64,000 bases of DNA from Paenibacillus tuaregi (GTDB taxonomy: Bacteria > Bacillota > Bacilli > Paenibacillales > Paenibacillaceae), in assembly GCF_900086655.1 (NCBI RefSeq), contig NZ_LT575476.1:5195480-5259479 (forward strand), read 5' to 3'. Below the pieces are notes generated by a model that did no database searches, was not told the origin of the DNA, and saw only the letters and a program-made list of their open reading frames with translations. Positions within the stretch are counted from its first letter, which is position 1. Every line of letters starts with the position of its first letter. A program made the position numbers and the translations under genes. This document shows, piece after piece, positions 35,593 through 44,216 of this stretch.

Positions 35593-35934
35593 TTATTTTC
35601 CATTCAAGTATGAGGCAGCAAACGTAATAGCCTGGACAACCTCTTTCACAAAAGACACATTCTCCTTCTCCCAGCTGCCCGGGTTGTCCATCTCGTACTC
35701 GTCCACCCAGTCCAGAAGCTGAGCCGCTGCAGCCTGACGCTGTGCGGGCTTAACCGAAGCCCCCTTGCCCCGCAGGACCTGGGCCGACAGCTGCATCGCC
35801 TTGCAGGTGTCTTTGACGAATCCGTACTCTTCCTTATCCCATGCCTTGGGATCATTCATGTCGTAGAAGGATATCCATTTCTCAAGCAGCCCCGCTGCTT
35901 TCACGGGGTCCATTTTCACTTTAGGCTGTGTCAT
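35593..35934 (-). CDS. Hypothetical protein with internal duplication
   Basis: A 113-residue protein built of two similar units of about 45 residues. The first runs from LLEKWISFYDMNDPKAWDKE to about LRGK; the second runs from LLDWVDEYEMDNPGSWEKEN to LNGK. Each has the pattern W-x5-Y/E-M-x-x-P-x-x-W-[DE]-KE followed by FVK. GGAG precedes ATG 35934. No signal, membrane segment or known domain is seen. It is divergent from the methyltransferase gene, sharing a 78-bp promoter region. Confidence 0.75.
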   Translation of the reverse strand: MTQPKVKMDPVKAAGLLEKWISFYDMNDPKAWDKEEYGFVKDTCKAMQLSAQVLRGKGASVKPAQRQAAAAQLLDWVDEYEMDNPGSWEKENVSFVKEVVQAITFAASYLNGK

Positions 35935-36012
35935 TGCACTGCACTCCAATCTTTTATCATATAATAGATGCAGGCACCGGCCTGCAAAGTCCCAGTAAAG
36001 GATGATTATACA

Positions 36013-36954
36013 TTGAACATATCCGAATATATATACACTTATGCTTGGCCTGAGGAAGAGGTCTCCCTCTGCCAGCTTGAGATGAGGTCACTCTTCGGCT
36101 TCATTACGAAGACCCCTCTGCTGAAGAGCAGCCAGCGAATTGATCCAAGCCGCAGTCCCTTTATCCGCGAGCGCATTGACATTATGTACGAAGGCGACCG
36201 GCTGGACGACATCCTGCGCCAGGTAAGACAGATTGAACTTGGCGAGGATACGTTCAAGGTCATCTTCGTCAAGACTAACGACCTGACCGGCAGCAGCAAG
36301 ATTGAATATGATGAACGCCGGGCGATTGAACGCGAGATCGGCCTGCATATCGAAGGGGAAGCCGACGTGAACCGGCCCGATCATTGGTTCGGGCTGGTTC
36401 CTATGGAAGGACGCTGGTACTTCGGCCGTTATCACAAGAGCACGGCGGTCTGGCTGCATCATATGAAGAAGCCGCGCAGCTACTCCATTGCGCTTAGCAC
36501 GCGGGTAGCCCGCGCAGCCGCCAATATCGCCGTTCCGGACCCTGAGGGAGTCCGGGTCATTGACCCGTGCTGCGGGATCGGCACCGTGATGATCGAAGCC
36601 CTGTCGATGGGAATCCACATCGTTGGAAGGGACATCAATCCGCATATTGCCAAGGGCGCCCGCGAGAACCTGGCGCATTTCGGATATGATGCGCCCGTCA
36701 CGCTTGGAGATATCGCGGATATTAAGGAACACTATGATGTCGCCATTGTGGACATGCCTTACAATCACTTCTCCAAGGCTACGCAGGCGGCGCAGCTGCA
36801 TATTTTGGAGCACGCCCGCCGCATTGCGGACAAGGTGGTTCTCATCAGTGTGGAATCCATGGATGAGATGATCACACAGGCCGGCTTGATCGAGAAGGAC
36901 CGCGGCGCTGTCCGCAAAGGCGGCTTCATCCGGCAGGTGATCGTATGCGGCTAG
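36013..36954 (+). CDS. TRM11-type SAM-dependent RNA/DNA methyltransferase
   Basis: A 313-residue protein with a variable N-terminal substrate-binding part and a C-terminal Rossmann methyltransferase domain. SAM-binding motif I is VIDPCCGIGTVMIEAL (about 190-205), and the amino-methylation motif IV is VDMPYNHFSK (about 250), a variant of N-P-P-Y. This resembles the TRM11/THUMP-less group that methylates guanine N2 or similar amino groups in tRNA; the target is unknown. The TTG at 36013 is chosen because AAAGGA lies ten bases upstream; the longer frame lacks a ribosome site. A terminator hairpin overlaps its stop. Confidence 0.82.
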   Translation: MNISEYIYTYAWPEEEVSLCQLEMRSLFGFITKTPLLKSSQRIDPSRSPFIRERIDIMYEGDRLDDILRQVRQIELGEDTFKVIFVKTNDLTGSSKIEYDERRAIEREIGLHIEGEADVNRPDHWFGLVPMEGRWYFGRYHKSTAVWLHHMKKPRSYSIALSTRVARAAANIAVPDPEGVRVIDPCCGIGTVMIEALSMGIHIVGRDINPHIAKGARENLAHFGYDAPVTLGDIADIKEHYDVAIVDMPYNHFSKATQAAQLHILEHARRIADKVVLISVESMDEMITQAGLIEKDRGAVRKGGFIRQVIVCG

Positions 36955-36965
36955 CCGCATTTTCT
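36945..36965 (+). terminator. Terminator overlapping methyltransferase stop codon
   Basis: Stem ATGCGG/CCGCAT with a CTAG loop that contains the TAG stop codon, followed by TTTTC. The last codons of the gene form the 5' arm. Confidence 0.5.
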
Positions 36966-37248
36966 CTAGCTTCAAGTGCATTAACAGGGCCCTCAGCACC
37001 CCCGGATAACGCGGTCAGCCCAGCCAGTTGACCGTGGACGAGGGAAATAGTACGTCTTCCCTACCCCCGCAGCTTTATTCAAAGAGCATTAGGGGGTATT
37101 TGTATTTGTACAGTCCTGCGAGAGCTTCTGTCGATGCGCTTCACGGTTATTCCAGAAGACGTAAGCAGCAGGTGCCCTTCGGTTGACACCCGTCATGCAG
37201 CACCACACCGCAGGCTGGAGGCTTATCTTGCTGTAATTTTCCGTTCCT
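36966..37248. other. Intergenic region between convergent genes
   Basis: About 280 bases with no supported gene. It contains one hairpin (CGGTCA/TGACCG near 37012-37034) without a T-run. Confidence 0.45.
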
Positions 37249-38700
37249 TCACTTGTTCGCTTTGTGCACCTTAAGCTGCTTTCCTTTGATCGTGGTGTTC
37301 TTCATCATCTGGAGCACATGCGGCCCCTTACCGTTGAGAATCTCGACGTAACTGACATTGTCCTGAATCGTAATGATGCCGATATCCTCGGCCGTTACCC
37401 CGTCAATCCGGGCAATGGTGCCCACGAAGTCGACAGCCCGCAGCTTCTTCTTCTTTCCCCCATTGAAATAAAGCTTCATAATACCTTGGTTCAGCTGCTC
37501 GCTTTTTTCTTTTCTGAGCGCACGACGGGCGTGAATTTTCTGCTCAAAAGCCCCTAGGTCCGCCCGAACCTTCCCCTCATCGGGGATTCCCACAACAGGG
37601 ATGGAAAAGCCGATATAGTGCTCGATATCAGATAGGTACCGGCCTTCCTCGTAAGCCGTAACAAGGGTGACTGCCTGCCCGGCATGCCCCGCCCGGCCCG
37701 TACGGCCTGTCCGGTGAACGTAACCCTCCTTATCCATAGGACAATCATAATTGATAACATGGGTAATGTTCTCGATATCAATCCCCCGGGCAGCGACATC
37801 CGTCGCAACCAGGTAGCGGAACTGCCCGCGCCTGAACGCGTTCATCACCTCCAGGCGGTCCTCCTGAACCATCCCTCCGTGAATCCGGTCCACCGGGTAG
37901 TCCCGCCGTGCCAATTCCCTGAACACATGATCCACTTGATCCTGGGTGTTGCAGAAGATAATACAGCTGTCCGGATTCCGGGTAATAAGCAGCCGGTTCA
38001 ACACCTCAGGTTTGTCTTCCTCCCGGACTGTAATCCGGGTATGGTCAATCAGACTGACGGTTACACCTCCAGTTCCTTCAATTTCAACATATTCAGGGTC
38101 CTTCATGTACCTCTGGCTTAGTCCATCCACATCCGGAGGAAGTGTGGCGGACAGCAGAACCGTGACACGGTCGGCTGGAAGAGCTTGAATGATGGACTCT
38201 ACCTGCTCAATGAAGCCCATATTCAGCATCTCATCCGCCTCGTCAACAACAAGATATTTAAGCTTCTCAAGAGGCAAGGAACCGCGCCCGATATGATCGA
38301 GCACCCGTCCAGGGGTGCCTACGACGATATGATTCTTCTGCTTCAGCTCCAGCTTTTGCGCCGCAAAGGGCTGTCTTCCAAAGACCGCCGCCGCTTTAAT
38401 CCGCTTGAACCGACCAATGTTGGTGATGTCCTCCTTAACCTGGACCGCCAGCTCGCGCGTAGGCACAAGAATCAGAGCCTGCGGCTTGTTCTCCTCCCAC
38501 TCCACCAGTTGGCAGAGCGGGATAGCGTAAGCTCCCGTCTTCCCGCTTCCTGTCTGTGATTTGACCACAATGTCCCTGCCAGCGAGCAGACGTGGGATGA
38601 CCTGGCGCTGCACCCCGGTAGGCTTTTCGTATTCAAGCCCTTTCAAGGCCCGTACCAGCTCCCCGCTAAGACCCGCATCTTCAAAACGTTCTATATTCAT
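37249..38700 (-). CDS. dbpA: DEAD-box ATP-dependent RNA helicase DbpA (YxiN)
   Basis: A 483-residue helicase with all DEAD-box motifs: TGVQRQVIP (Q motif), SQTGSGKT (Walker A), [45 protein letters not shown] and [10 protein letters not shown]. The C-terminal 75 residues ([19 protein letters not shown] onward) are the RRM-like DbpA domain, almost identical in pattern to Bacillus YxiN. That domain binds hairpin 92 of 23S rRNA during 50S assembly. ATG 38700 has GAGGTTA upstream; the longer frame reads through the leader repeats. It is monocistronic, with an unusual tandem repeat in its leader. Confidence 0.95.
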   Translation of the reverse strand: MNIERFEDAGLSGELVRALKGLEYEKPTGVQRQVIPRLLAGRDIVVKSQTGSGKTGAYAIPLCQLVEWEENKPQALILVPTRELAVQVKEDITNIGRFKRIKAAAVFGRQPFAAQKLELKQKNHIVVGTPGRVLDHIGRGSLPLEKLKYLVVDEADEMLNMGFIEQVESIIQALPADRVTVLLSATLPPDVDGLSQRYMKDPEYVEIEGTGGVTVSLIDHTRITVREEDKPEVLNRLLITRNPDSCIIFCNTQDQVDHVFRELARRDYPVDRIHGGMVQEDRLEVMNAFRRGQFRYLVATDVAARGIDIENITHVINYDCPMDKEGYVHRTGRTGRAGHAGQAVTLVTAYEEGRYLSDIEHYIGFSIPVVGIPDEGKVRADLGAFEQKIHARRALRKEKSEQLNQGIMKLYFNGGKKKKLRAVDFVGTIARIDGVTAEDIGIITIQDNVSYVEILNGKGPHVLQMMKNTTIKGKQLKVHKANK

Positions 38701-38728
38701 GGTTTTAACCTCACTAGGATATGAATTC

Positions 38729-38761
38729 GTGCTGCATTTGTACTGCATTTGTGCTGCATTC
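38729..38761. repeat. Three tandem 11-bp repeats in the dbpA leader
   Basis: Three consecutive copies of GTGCTGCATTT (second copy GTACTGCATTT, third ending in C) sit 29 bases upstream of the dbpA start, in the likely 5' untranslated region. Function unknown. Confidence 0.7.
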
Positions 38762-39188
38762 GCTCCGCCGGCATCCGTGCCGTGCAGGTTAAAGCTATTG
38801 TAGCATAGCCTGTCCGCTCTTACTCTGGCGTAACCATGTTGGTTTATACCTAAACTTTTGTTGCAATGAAATTATATTATTATCTAAATCAAAAATAGGG
38901 CAGCCTGAGCTGCCCGGGGAATTACATATGAAAAAACTGAATTTGGGGGGCCTCCATGTGGAGATCACGGCGCCCTGCTTCCAATCAACCTACAAGTGGG
39001 ATAAAGGCATGCGCAAAAGCAAAAGACTCCACGATAAATCATCAGCCGGGAAGCTGGACAGGGCTGCAATGGCAGTTATGTTTGTAGCAAAGCCACTGAC
39101 TGACCCGGCGGACCGGGCGGCTCTTCTGGCTTTATGCTGAAGGGTATGCAAAGCCTTTAGAATCGAACAAGCCAGGGGCATCATACAA
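38762..39188. other. Intergenic region with isolated hairpin
   Basis: Between dbpA and the ECF41-type sigma operon. A perfect hairpin GGGCAGC-CTGA-GCTGCCC at 38898-38915 is followed on the minus strand by TATTTTTG and could be a terminator. Two overlapping frames of 70-77 codons exist on opposite strands, but neither has a convincing ribosome site. Confidence 0.45.
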
Positions 39189-39212
39189 AAGGAGAGCAAG
39201 ATCACTCTCCTT
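39189..39212 (-). terminator. Terminator of the ECF sigma gene
   Basis: Stem AAGGAGAG/CTCTCCTT followed on the minus strand by TTTTG, eight bases after the sigma factor stop. Confidence 0.6.
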
Positions 39213-39219
39213 GTAGAAT

Positions 39220-40215
39220 TCAAGGAGTCAGCTTTGGAAGATAGCGGAGCTTATCCGGGTTCATGATAATAAATACCTGCTGAATCCGTTCCCCATCCCG
39301 TGCAAGCTCAAGGGTGATGACAACCTTGGCTTGGCCAAGCTCATCATAGTAGACAAAGCTCTGGCCGCCATGCATTTCCATGTTCCGGATATCCCATTCC
39401 CGCAGCTTGCGGAAGGCCCGCCGGGAAGTAAGCAGAGCCAAGACTCTTTTCCGGCTGATAATGGGGTTGATGGCTGACCTTACCTTGCCACCGCCGTCAG
39501 AGATCAGCACCGCATCATCTGTCAGCAGTTCCATCAACGCAGACGCATCATAATGCTGAACAGCTTCTACGAACCGGTTCATCAATTTAAGCTTATGGCT
39601 GGGTGTGCCGCTGGCAACACCATAGTCCGGATTTGTGGTTGGCTCCTCAGCCAGGCGCTGCCTGGCGCGGCTGAAGATCTTGCGGCAGCTAACCTCCGAC
39701 TTGCCCAGAATATCCGAAATGGTCCCGTAATCGTACTCAAACATCTCTCTTAGCACGAACACAACCCGCTCTGCAGCGGACAGCTTCTCCAGCATAACAA
39801 GGTAAGCGTAGGACAGCGTATCAGCCTGCTCAGCAGCCTCGTAGGGACCATCCATTAATGCCAGGGTCCAGTACGAATGAGGCAGCGGCTCCGGAAGCCA
39901 TTCACCCACGTAGCCTTCTCTCCGGCGGCGGGCCGATTTCATCAAGTTCAGGCAGCGGTTCGTAATGGATTTAGCCGTATAAGCCTTCCAGTTCTCAACC
40001 GTGGAAAGCGGTCGGCCATGCATTTCCGTGAACCAATCCTGAACCACATCCTCCGCATCAGAGACGGAGCCGAGCAGGCGGTAAGCCACCATAAATGCAT
40101 AAGGGCGGTAAGACCGGTACAGCTGTTCTAAATCTTTCCCCTGGGGGGCGTTCCCTCCGTCAAGTGCTTCAGCCTTATCCTGGTGAGCCTCCATATTCAG
40201 CTTACCATTCACCAT
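39220..40215 (-). CDS. ECF41-type RNA polymerase sigma factor (SigJ-like)
   Basis: A 331-residue extracytoplasmic-function sigma factor. Region 2 (YRPYAFMVAYRLLGSVSDAEDVVQDWF) and region 4 (EMFEYDYGTISDILGKSEVSCRKIFSRARQRL) are followed by the SnoaL-like C-terminal extension with LMNRFVEAVQ and the conserved DGGGK motif. These are diagnostic of ECF41, in which the extension acts as a built-in regulator instead of a separate anti-sigma factor. GGGAGGGAG precedes the ATG. The upstream gene encodes the carboxymuconolactone-decarboxylase-like protein typically paired with ECF41, and an ECF41-type promoter precedes that gene. Confidence 0.93.
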   Translation of the reverse strand: MVNGKLNMEAHQDKAEALDGGNAPQGKDLEQLYRSYRPYAFMVAYRLLGSVSDAEDVVQDWFTEMHGRPLSTVENWKAYTAKSITNRCLNLMKSARRRREGYVGEWLPEPLPHSYWTLALMDGPYEAAEQADTLSYAYLVMLEKLSAAERVVFVLREMFEYDYGTISDILGKSEVSCRKIFSRARQRLAEEPTTNPDYGVASGTPSHKLKLMNRFVEAVQHYDASALMELLTDDAVLISDGGGKVRSAINPIISRKRVLALLTSRRAFRKLREWDIRNMEMHGGQSFVYYDELGQAKVVITLELARDGERIQQVFIIMNPDKLRYLPKLTP

Positions 40216-40346
40216 CGTTCTCCCTCCCGGTGTTACTAGATTCTTGGCATGGGCTCATTCGGGCGGAAGAGCTGAGCTTCAACATCAGACGGCTCTCCAG
40301 GGTGCCTTGCAAGCAGTCTATCTGAGCAATTGCTCCAGGCTCCCGG

Positions 40347-40793
40347 TTAACCCATGCATCCCGGGTACATCCCGGTAGCTATCGCCAGCCGATTCCAGCT
40401 GCCAATAGCATTAACAGCCATGACAAGATCAATATATTCTTTCTCGCTAAAATGCTTCCGCACATTCTCATAGACTGAGTCCGGCACACCGGCCTCAGAG
40501 ATCCGGGTTACATATTCCGTCAGCTCCAGTGCCGCCTTCTCTTTGTCCGTGTAGATCGGGACCTCCCGCCACACACTCAGCAGAATAACGCGCTGGGTTG
40601 ATTCGCCCAGCTTCATCAAGTCTTTGGTATGATAATCGATACAGAAGGAGCAGCCGTTTATTTGCGAGGCCCGAATCTTGATCAGCTCATACAAGAGTGG
40701 ATCGATCCCGCCTTTTGCTATAAAACTGTCAAACGTCAGCATCGCCTCATACGCTGCCGGATTTGCCTTCCGGTAATTAAATCTTAAACTCAT
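40347..40793 (-). CDS. Carboxymuconolactone decarboxylase/AhpD-like protein
   Basis: A 148-residue AhpD-fold protein with the redox motif Cys48-Ser-Phe-Cys51 and His55 (GCSFCIDYH), resembling Bacillus YdfG. Such proteins act as thiol peroxidase-like or alkylhydroperoxidase enzymes; the in-cell substrate is not established. The ATG at 40793 is eight bases after AGGAGG; an ATG six bases upstream is too close. First gene of the ECF41 operon, with a TGTCACA-N16-TGTC promoter upstream, so the sigma factor probably activates its own operon. Confidence 0.9.
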   Translation of the reverse strand: MSLRFNYRKANPAAYEAMLTFDSFIAKGGIDPLLYELIKIRASQINGCSFCIDYHTKDLMKLGESTQRVILLSVWREVPIYTDKEKAALELTEYVTRISEAGVPDSVYENVRKHFSEKEYIDLVMAVNAIGSWNRLAIATGMYPGCMG

Positions 40794-40825
40794 GGTCATC
40801 GCCTCCTAAGGGGATATATACAGAA

Positions 40826-40852
40826 GACAACACGGTCCCTTGGATTGTGACA
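40826..40852 (-). promoter_or_regulatory. ECF41-type promoter
   Basis: On the minus strand TGTCACA (40852-40846), a 16-base spacer, then TGTC (40829-40826). This fits the ECF41 consensus TGTCACA-N16-CGTC with one mismatch in the -10 element. It lies directly upstream of the ECF41-partner gene. Confidence 0.75.
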
Positions 40853-40866
40853 TGAGCGAATATATT

Positions 40867-41976
40867 CTAATCTGCCGTCCTCCACCATGTCGAGGACGGG
40901 TACTCGGCCCCCGGGCCAAGCCTAACCGTCTCACCGATCCGGGGAGTCGTTAGAACGACTCCCCGCCTAGCGGCTTCCACGCGCGCCCGCTCCACTGGCT
41001 CGGTCCAGGGATGCAAGGCCAGCGTGAAGGCGCCCCAATGAATCGGCAGCATCACATGCCCCCGCACATCCTCATGCGCCTGGACAGACTCCTCAGGAAC
41101 CATATGGATGCTGGCCCATCTTGGATCGTACTGCCCGCATTCCATCAGGGTCAGATCGAAGGGCCCATATTTCCTGCCGATCTCGGCAAAATGCGGCCCG
41201 TAGCCGCTGTCACCACTGTAAAATATCCGGGCCTCACGCCCGTGAATGGCCCATGAACACCAAAGGGTTGAATTGCCGGACAGGCTTCGCCCCGAGAAGT
41301 GCCGGGCTGGTGTACATACCAGTCTAATTCCATCAAGATCGCCTTCTTCCCCCCAGTCATACTCCCGAATGCGTCCCGGGTGCACCCCCCAACGCTCGAG
41401 ATGGGCAGCAACCCCAAGGGGCACGAAGAACGTCTTGACCTTGTCTCTGAGCTTTAGAATAGACACAAAATCCAGATGATCATAGTGATCATGGGAGAGA
41501 ATCACCGCGTCCAACTCAGGCAGCTCATCAATCTCACAGGGTAGCCGGTCGCTGTACCGTTTCCCACCCACGATAGGGGTCGGTGAAGGAGCCCTTCCGA
41601 GCATAGGGTCGAGGAAAATCCGCTTGCCGTCAAGCTCAAGCAGCAGGGCCGAGTGGCCAAACCATGTTACCGCTGCCGTTTCCGGCGGGTTGGAACTGGA
41701 TGTATACGGAACCACCTTTAATGGCTTTGCAGGTCTTCTGCCAACGTCCTTCTTAAGCATATCCCTCAAGATGGAGAAGGTATTCTTGAGGCCGTGATCC
41801 ACCGAGGTTTCCAAGAGGTTAATAAATTTCCCTTTGCTGTAATGGCCCGATTGGTTCATCCGCTTCCTGGTTTCTTCTGAAGGTCTCCCACCAAATATCG
41901 GGTGCAGGCGGATATATAAATAGACCGTAACGACCACAATAATCAACACAATAGCAATAGCCAGCCATACATTCAC
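40867..41976 (-). CDS. Membrane-anchored MBL-fold metallo-hydrolase (NAPE-PLD/UlaG-like)
   Basis: A 369-residue protein with an N-terminal membrane anchor (VWLAIAIVLIIVVVTVYLYI) followed by a metallo-beta-lactamase fold: WFGHSALLLELDGKRIFLDPML, the zinc motif SHDHYDHLD, then PARHFSGR, YSGDSGYGPHF and LPIHWGAF. It resembles N-acyl-phosphatidylethanolamine phospholipase D-type hydrolases; the substrate here is unknown. The GTG at 41976 has AAGGAGG at eight bases. It lies upstream of the ECF41 operon on the same strand, but the ECF41 promoter sits between them (its distal edge overlaps the region just after this gene's stop), so the units are probably separate. Confidence 0.87.
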   Translation of the reverse strand: MNVWLAIAIVLIIVVVTVYLYIRLHPIFGGRPSEETRKRMNQSGHYSKGKFINLLETSVDHGLKNTFSILRDMLKKDVGRRPAKPLKVVPYTSSSNPPETAAVTWFGHSALLLELDGKRIFLDPMLGRAPSPTPIVGGKRYSDRLPCEIDELPELDAVILSHDHYDHLDFVSILKLRDKVKTFFVPLGVAAHLERWGVHPGRIREYDWGEEGDLDGIRLVCTPARHFSGRSLSGNSTLWCSWAIHGREARIFYSGDSGYGPHFAEIGRKYGPFDLTLMECGQYDPRWASIHMVPEESVQAHEDVRGHVMLPIHWGAFTLALHPWTEPVERARVEAARRGVVLTTPRIGETVRLGPGAEYPSSTWWRTAD

Positions 41977-42169
41977 GGTGTTACCCTCCTTCTTGGGGAT
42001 GAGGTACATACTCATGCATCATCAAGAACCCCCGTATGTAATAAATACTACTATATGGGTGAATTGAATGAAATGAACGTTTATTTCTTTTGTGCATTGA
42101 CCTGCATCGACGTTCCCTTGACTTGCACCTGCCTTTTATGCAAAAATAGTTCCAATCTAAAAATGAAAC

Positions 42170-42459
42170 GGCTAAGAAGAGAAGGAGTAGCTTACTTGGA
42201 CAGTTCAAGCGAGCCGGCGGTTGGTGTGAGGTCCGGTACTAAAGAGTAAGTGAATGGGTCTCTTCGCTTCAGCCCGAACCCCTGCTGACGGCAGGGCAGT
42301 AGGCGCTGACGGTTCTCCCCCGTTATCCTAAGGAGGCATGATCGGATACGCCACGGCTTTGGCGTTCAATCCCGCCATGTTGGAGAGCGGCCTTGCGCCG
42401 AAATCGGGTGGTACCGCGGAGCTGACACTTCGTCCCTAGTAGGGATGAGGTGTCTTTTT
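42170..42459 (+). promoter_or_regulatory. T-box leader, tryptophan-specific
   Basis: Stem I is closed by GAAGAGA (42176-42182) with TCTCTTC (42259-42265). It contains the GGAGTA motif and a specifier loop AGTGAA-TGG, with Trp codon TGG at 42255-42257. The conserved T-box GGGTGGTACCGCGG is at 42406-42419. It is followed by a terminator stem (42424-42437 with 42441-42454) and a T-run. Uncharged tRNA-Trp should stabilise the antiterminator and allow trpS transcription. Confidence 0.93.
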
Positions 42460-42492
42460 GTTATATATACTTTTTTTAGGAGGAAGATAAAC

Positions 42493-43476
42493 ATGAAACG
42501 TATTCTATCCGGCATCAAACCCAGCGGAGACTTGAACATTGGCGGGTACGGCGGCGCCCTGCACCAGTTCGTGCAGCTCCAGCATGACTACGAATGTTAC
42601 TATTTCGTCCCGGATCTGCACGCCGTGACCGTCTATCAAGACCCGAAAGAGCTGCATCAGCGCTCACGGGATATCGCTGCCTACTATATTGCAGCCGGGG
42701 TCGACCCGAACAAATCGGCCATTTTTCTGCAATCCCAGGTTAGCGGCCATGCGGAGCTTGGATGGTTGATGGAGACCCAGTCCTATTTCGGCGAGCTCAG
42801 CAGAATGACGCAGTTTAAAGAGAAGTCTGAAGGCCAGGACGCGGTCAGTTCCGCCTTATTTACTTATCCTGCCCTGATGGCTGCGGACATCCTTCTGTAT
42901 CAGGCCACCCATGTCCCTGTCGGGGAAGACCAGAAGCAGCACCTTGAACTGACCCGCAACCTGGCGGAGCGGTTCAACAAGCGCTATGGCCATACCTTTG
43001 TGGTCCCGGAGCCTGTGATTCAGGACCTTGGCTCACGAATCATGAGCCTGGATGATCCGGCCAAGAAGATGAGCAAGAGCAATCCGAACAAGAGCAGCTA
43101 CATTCTTCTCCAGGATACTCCGGACGATATCCGCAAGAAGCTGTCCCGTGCAGTGACGGACTCCGACATGCAGGTAAGATATGACTGGGACAACAAGCCG
43201 GCTGTTAGCAATCTGATCGAGATTTATGCGATTTTCTCAGGGGAGCCTATTCCGGTCATTGAACAGCGTTATCAGGGACAGGGCTACGGCACATTCAAGA
43301 AAGATCTGGCTGAAGTTGTGGTTGCCCGGCTAACTCCGATCCAGGAGAAATTTCGGGAGATCGTAGATTCGACTGAACTGGACCGGATTCTCAAAGACGG
43401 TGCGGAGCGCGCAGCCCGTGTTGCCTCCGAAACCCTGCTTGCCGCCAAGCAAGCTATGGGGTTTGTAACCTTTTAA
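42493..43476 (+). CDS. trpS: Tryptophanyl-tRNA synthetase
   Basis: A 327-residue class I aminoacyl-tRNA synthetase that charges tRNA-Trp. The HIGH-like motif appears as GDLNIGGYGG (about residues 13-22) and the KMSKS loop as KKMSKSNPN (about 192-200). GEDQKQHLELTRNLAERFN is characteristic of TrpRS. AGGAGGAAG precedes ATG 42493; the longer frame starts inside the T-box terminator. It is controlled by the tryptophan T-box leader and followed by a strong terminator. Confidence 0.97.
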   Translation: MKRILSGIKPSGDLNIGGYGGALHQFVQLQHDYECYYFVPDLHAVTVYQDPKELHQRSRDIAAYYIAAGVDPNKSAIFLQSQVSGHAELGWLMETQSYFGELSRMTQFKEKSEGQDAVSSALFTYPALMAADILLYQATHVPVGEDQKQHLELTRNLAERFNKRYGHTFVVPEPVIQDLGSRIMSLDDPAKKMSKSNPNKSSYILLQDTPDDIRKKLSRAVTDSDMQVRYDWDNKPAVSNLIEIYAIFSGEPIPVIEQRYQGQGYGTFKKDLAEVVVARLTPIQEKFREIVDSTELDRILKDGAERAARVASETLLAAKQAMGFVTF

Positions 43477-43510
43477 ATATAACAGCTAATCTGGTGTATT
43501 CCACGTACAA

Positions 43511-43554
43511 AAAAGCAGCCCCTCTGCCTGTCTACAGGCAGGGGAAGCTGCTTT
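43511..43554. terminator. Bidirectional terminator between trpS and greA
   Basis: Outer stem AAAGCAGC/GCTGCTTT with an inner GCCTGT/ACAGGC stem, lying between convergent genes. A T-rich flank exists on the minus strand (TTTTTTGTACG). Confidence 0.8.
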
Positions 43555-43585
43555 ATGCTTATGCCGACTATACTGCGGATACCCG

Positions 43586-44062
43586 CTATCCCAATCCTTT
43601 GATCTCCAGCAATTCATATTCGATCTGGCCCATTGGCGCATCCACACTGATCTTATCGCCTACGGATTTGCCCATGAGTGCCACGCCCAGCGGGCTTTCA
43701 TAAGAGATTCTATTCTCGGACACATCCGCTTCGGCAGGCCCAACAATCCGGTATTCAATCCATTCATCGAACTCCACATCATTAAGAATAACAACAGAGC
43801 CTACCTGTACCACCGAGTTGTCGATGCTATCGACAATCCTGGCATTCTTGAGCATGCGCTCAATGGTCAGAACCCGCGTCTCCATAAAGGACTGGTCGTT
43901 CTTCGCGGAATGATACTCACTGTTCTCTTTAAGGTCCCCATAGCTGATGGCTGTCTTAAGACGCTCAGCAAGCTCCCTGCGTTTGACTGTGGTCAGCTCC
44001 TCAAGCTCGCGTTCGAGCTGTGCGTACCCTTCTCTGGTCATGATTACTTCATCTTTAGACAT
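43586..44062 (-). CDS. greA: Transcription elongation factor GreA
   Basis: A 158-residue factor that rescues backtracked RNA polymerase by stimulating transcript cleavage. The N-terminal coiled coil (ELEELTTVKRRELAERLKTA) includes the acidic tip region GDLKENSEYHSAKN. The C-terminal globular domain ends with SPLGVALMGKSVGDKISVDAP. The length matches the family. It has its own short transcription unit. Confidence 0.96.
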   Translation of the reverse strand: MSKDEVIMTREGYAQLERELEELTTVKRRELAERLKTAISYGDLKENSEYHSAKNDQSFMETRVLTIERMLKNARIVDSIDNSVVQVGSVVILNDVEFDEWIEYRIVGPAEADVSENRISYESPLGVALMGKSVGDKISVDAPMGQIEYELLEIKGLG

Positions 44063-44216
44063 GACGTACCTCCTATATAAGTACTCTTCTCATTGTAACC
44101 GATTTGGAGACTCTATACAGATTTAACTATCATTTGCCGGGTCCCCCTTGGACTATTCATGTCACATCAACCGGCTGACCCCTGTGGAATACGTATAGAA
44201 ATCCCCCATTGATACC

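Noticed and set aside
38928-39140. Plus-strand 70-codon frame starting MKKLNLGGLHVEI
   Set aside because: Only a weak GGGGAA precedes the ATG and no family is recognised. It overlaps an equally weak minus-strand frame (38990-39223) whose TTG start overlaps the sigma factor stop.
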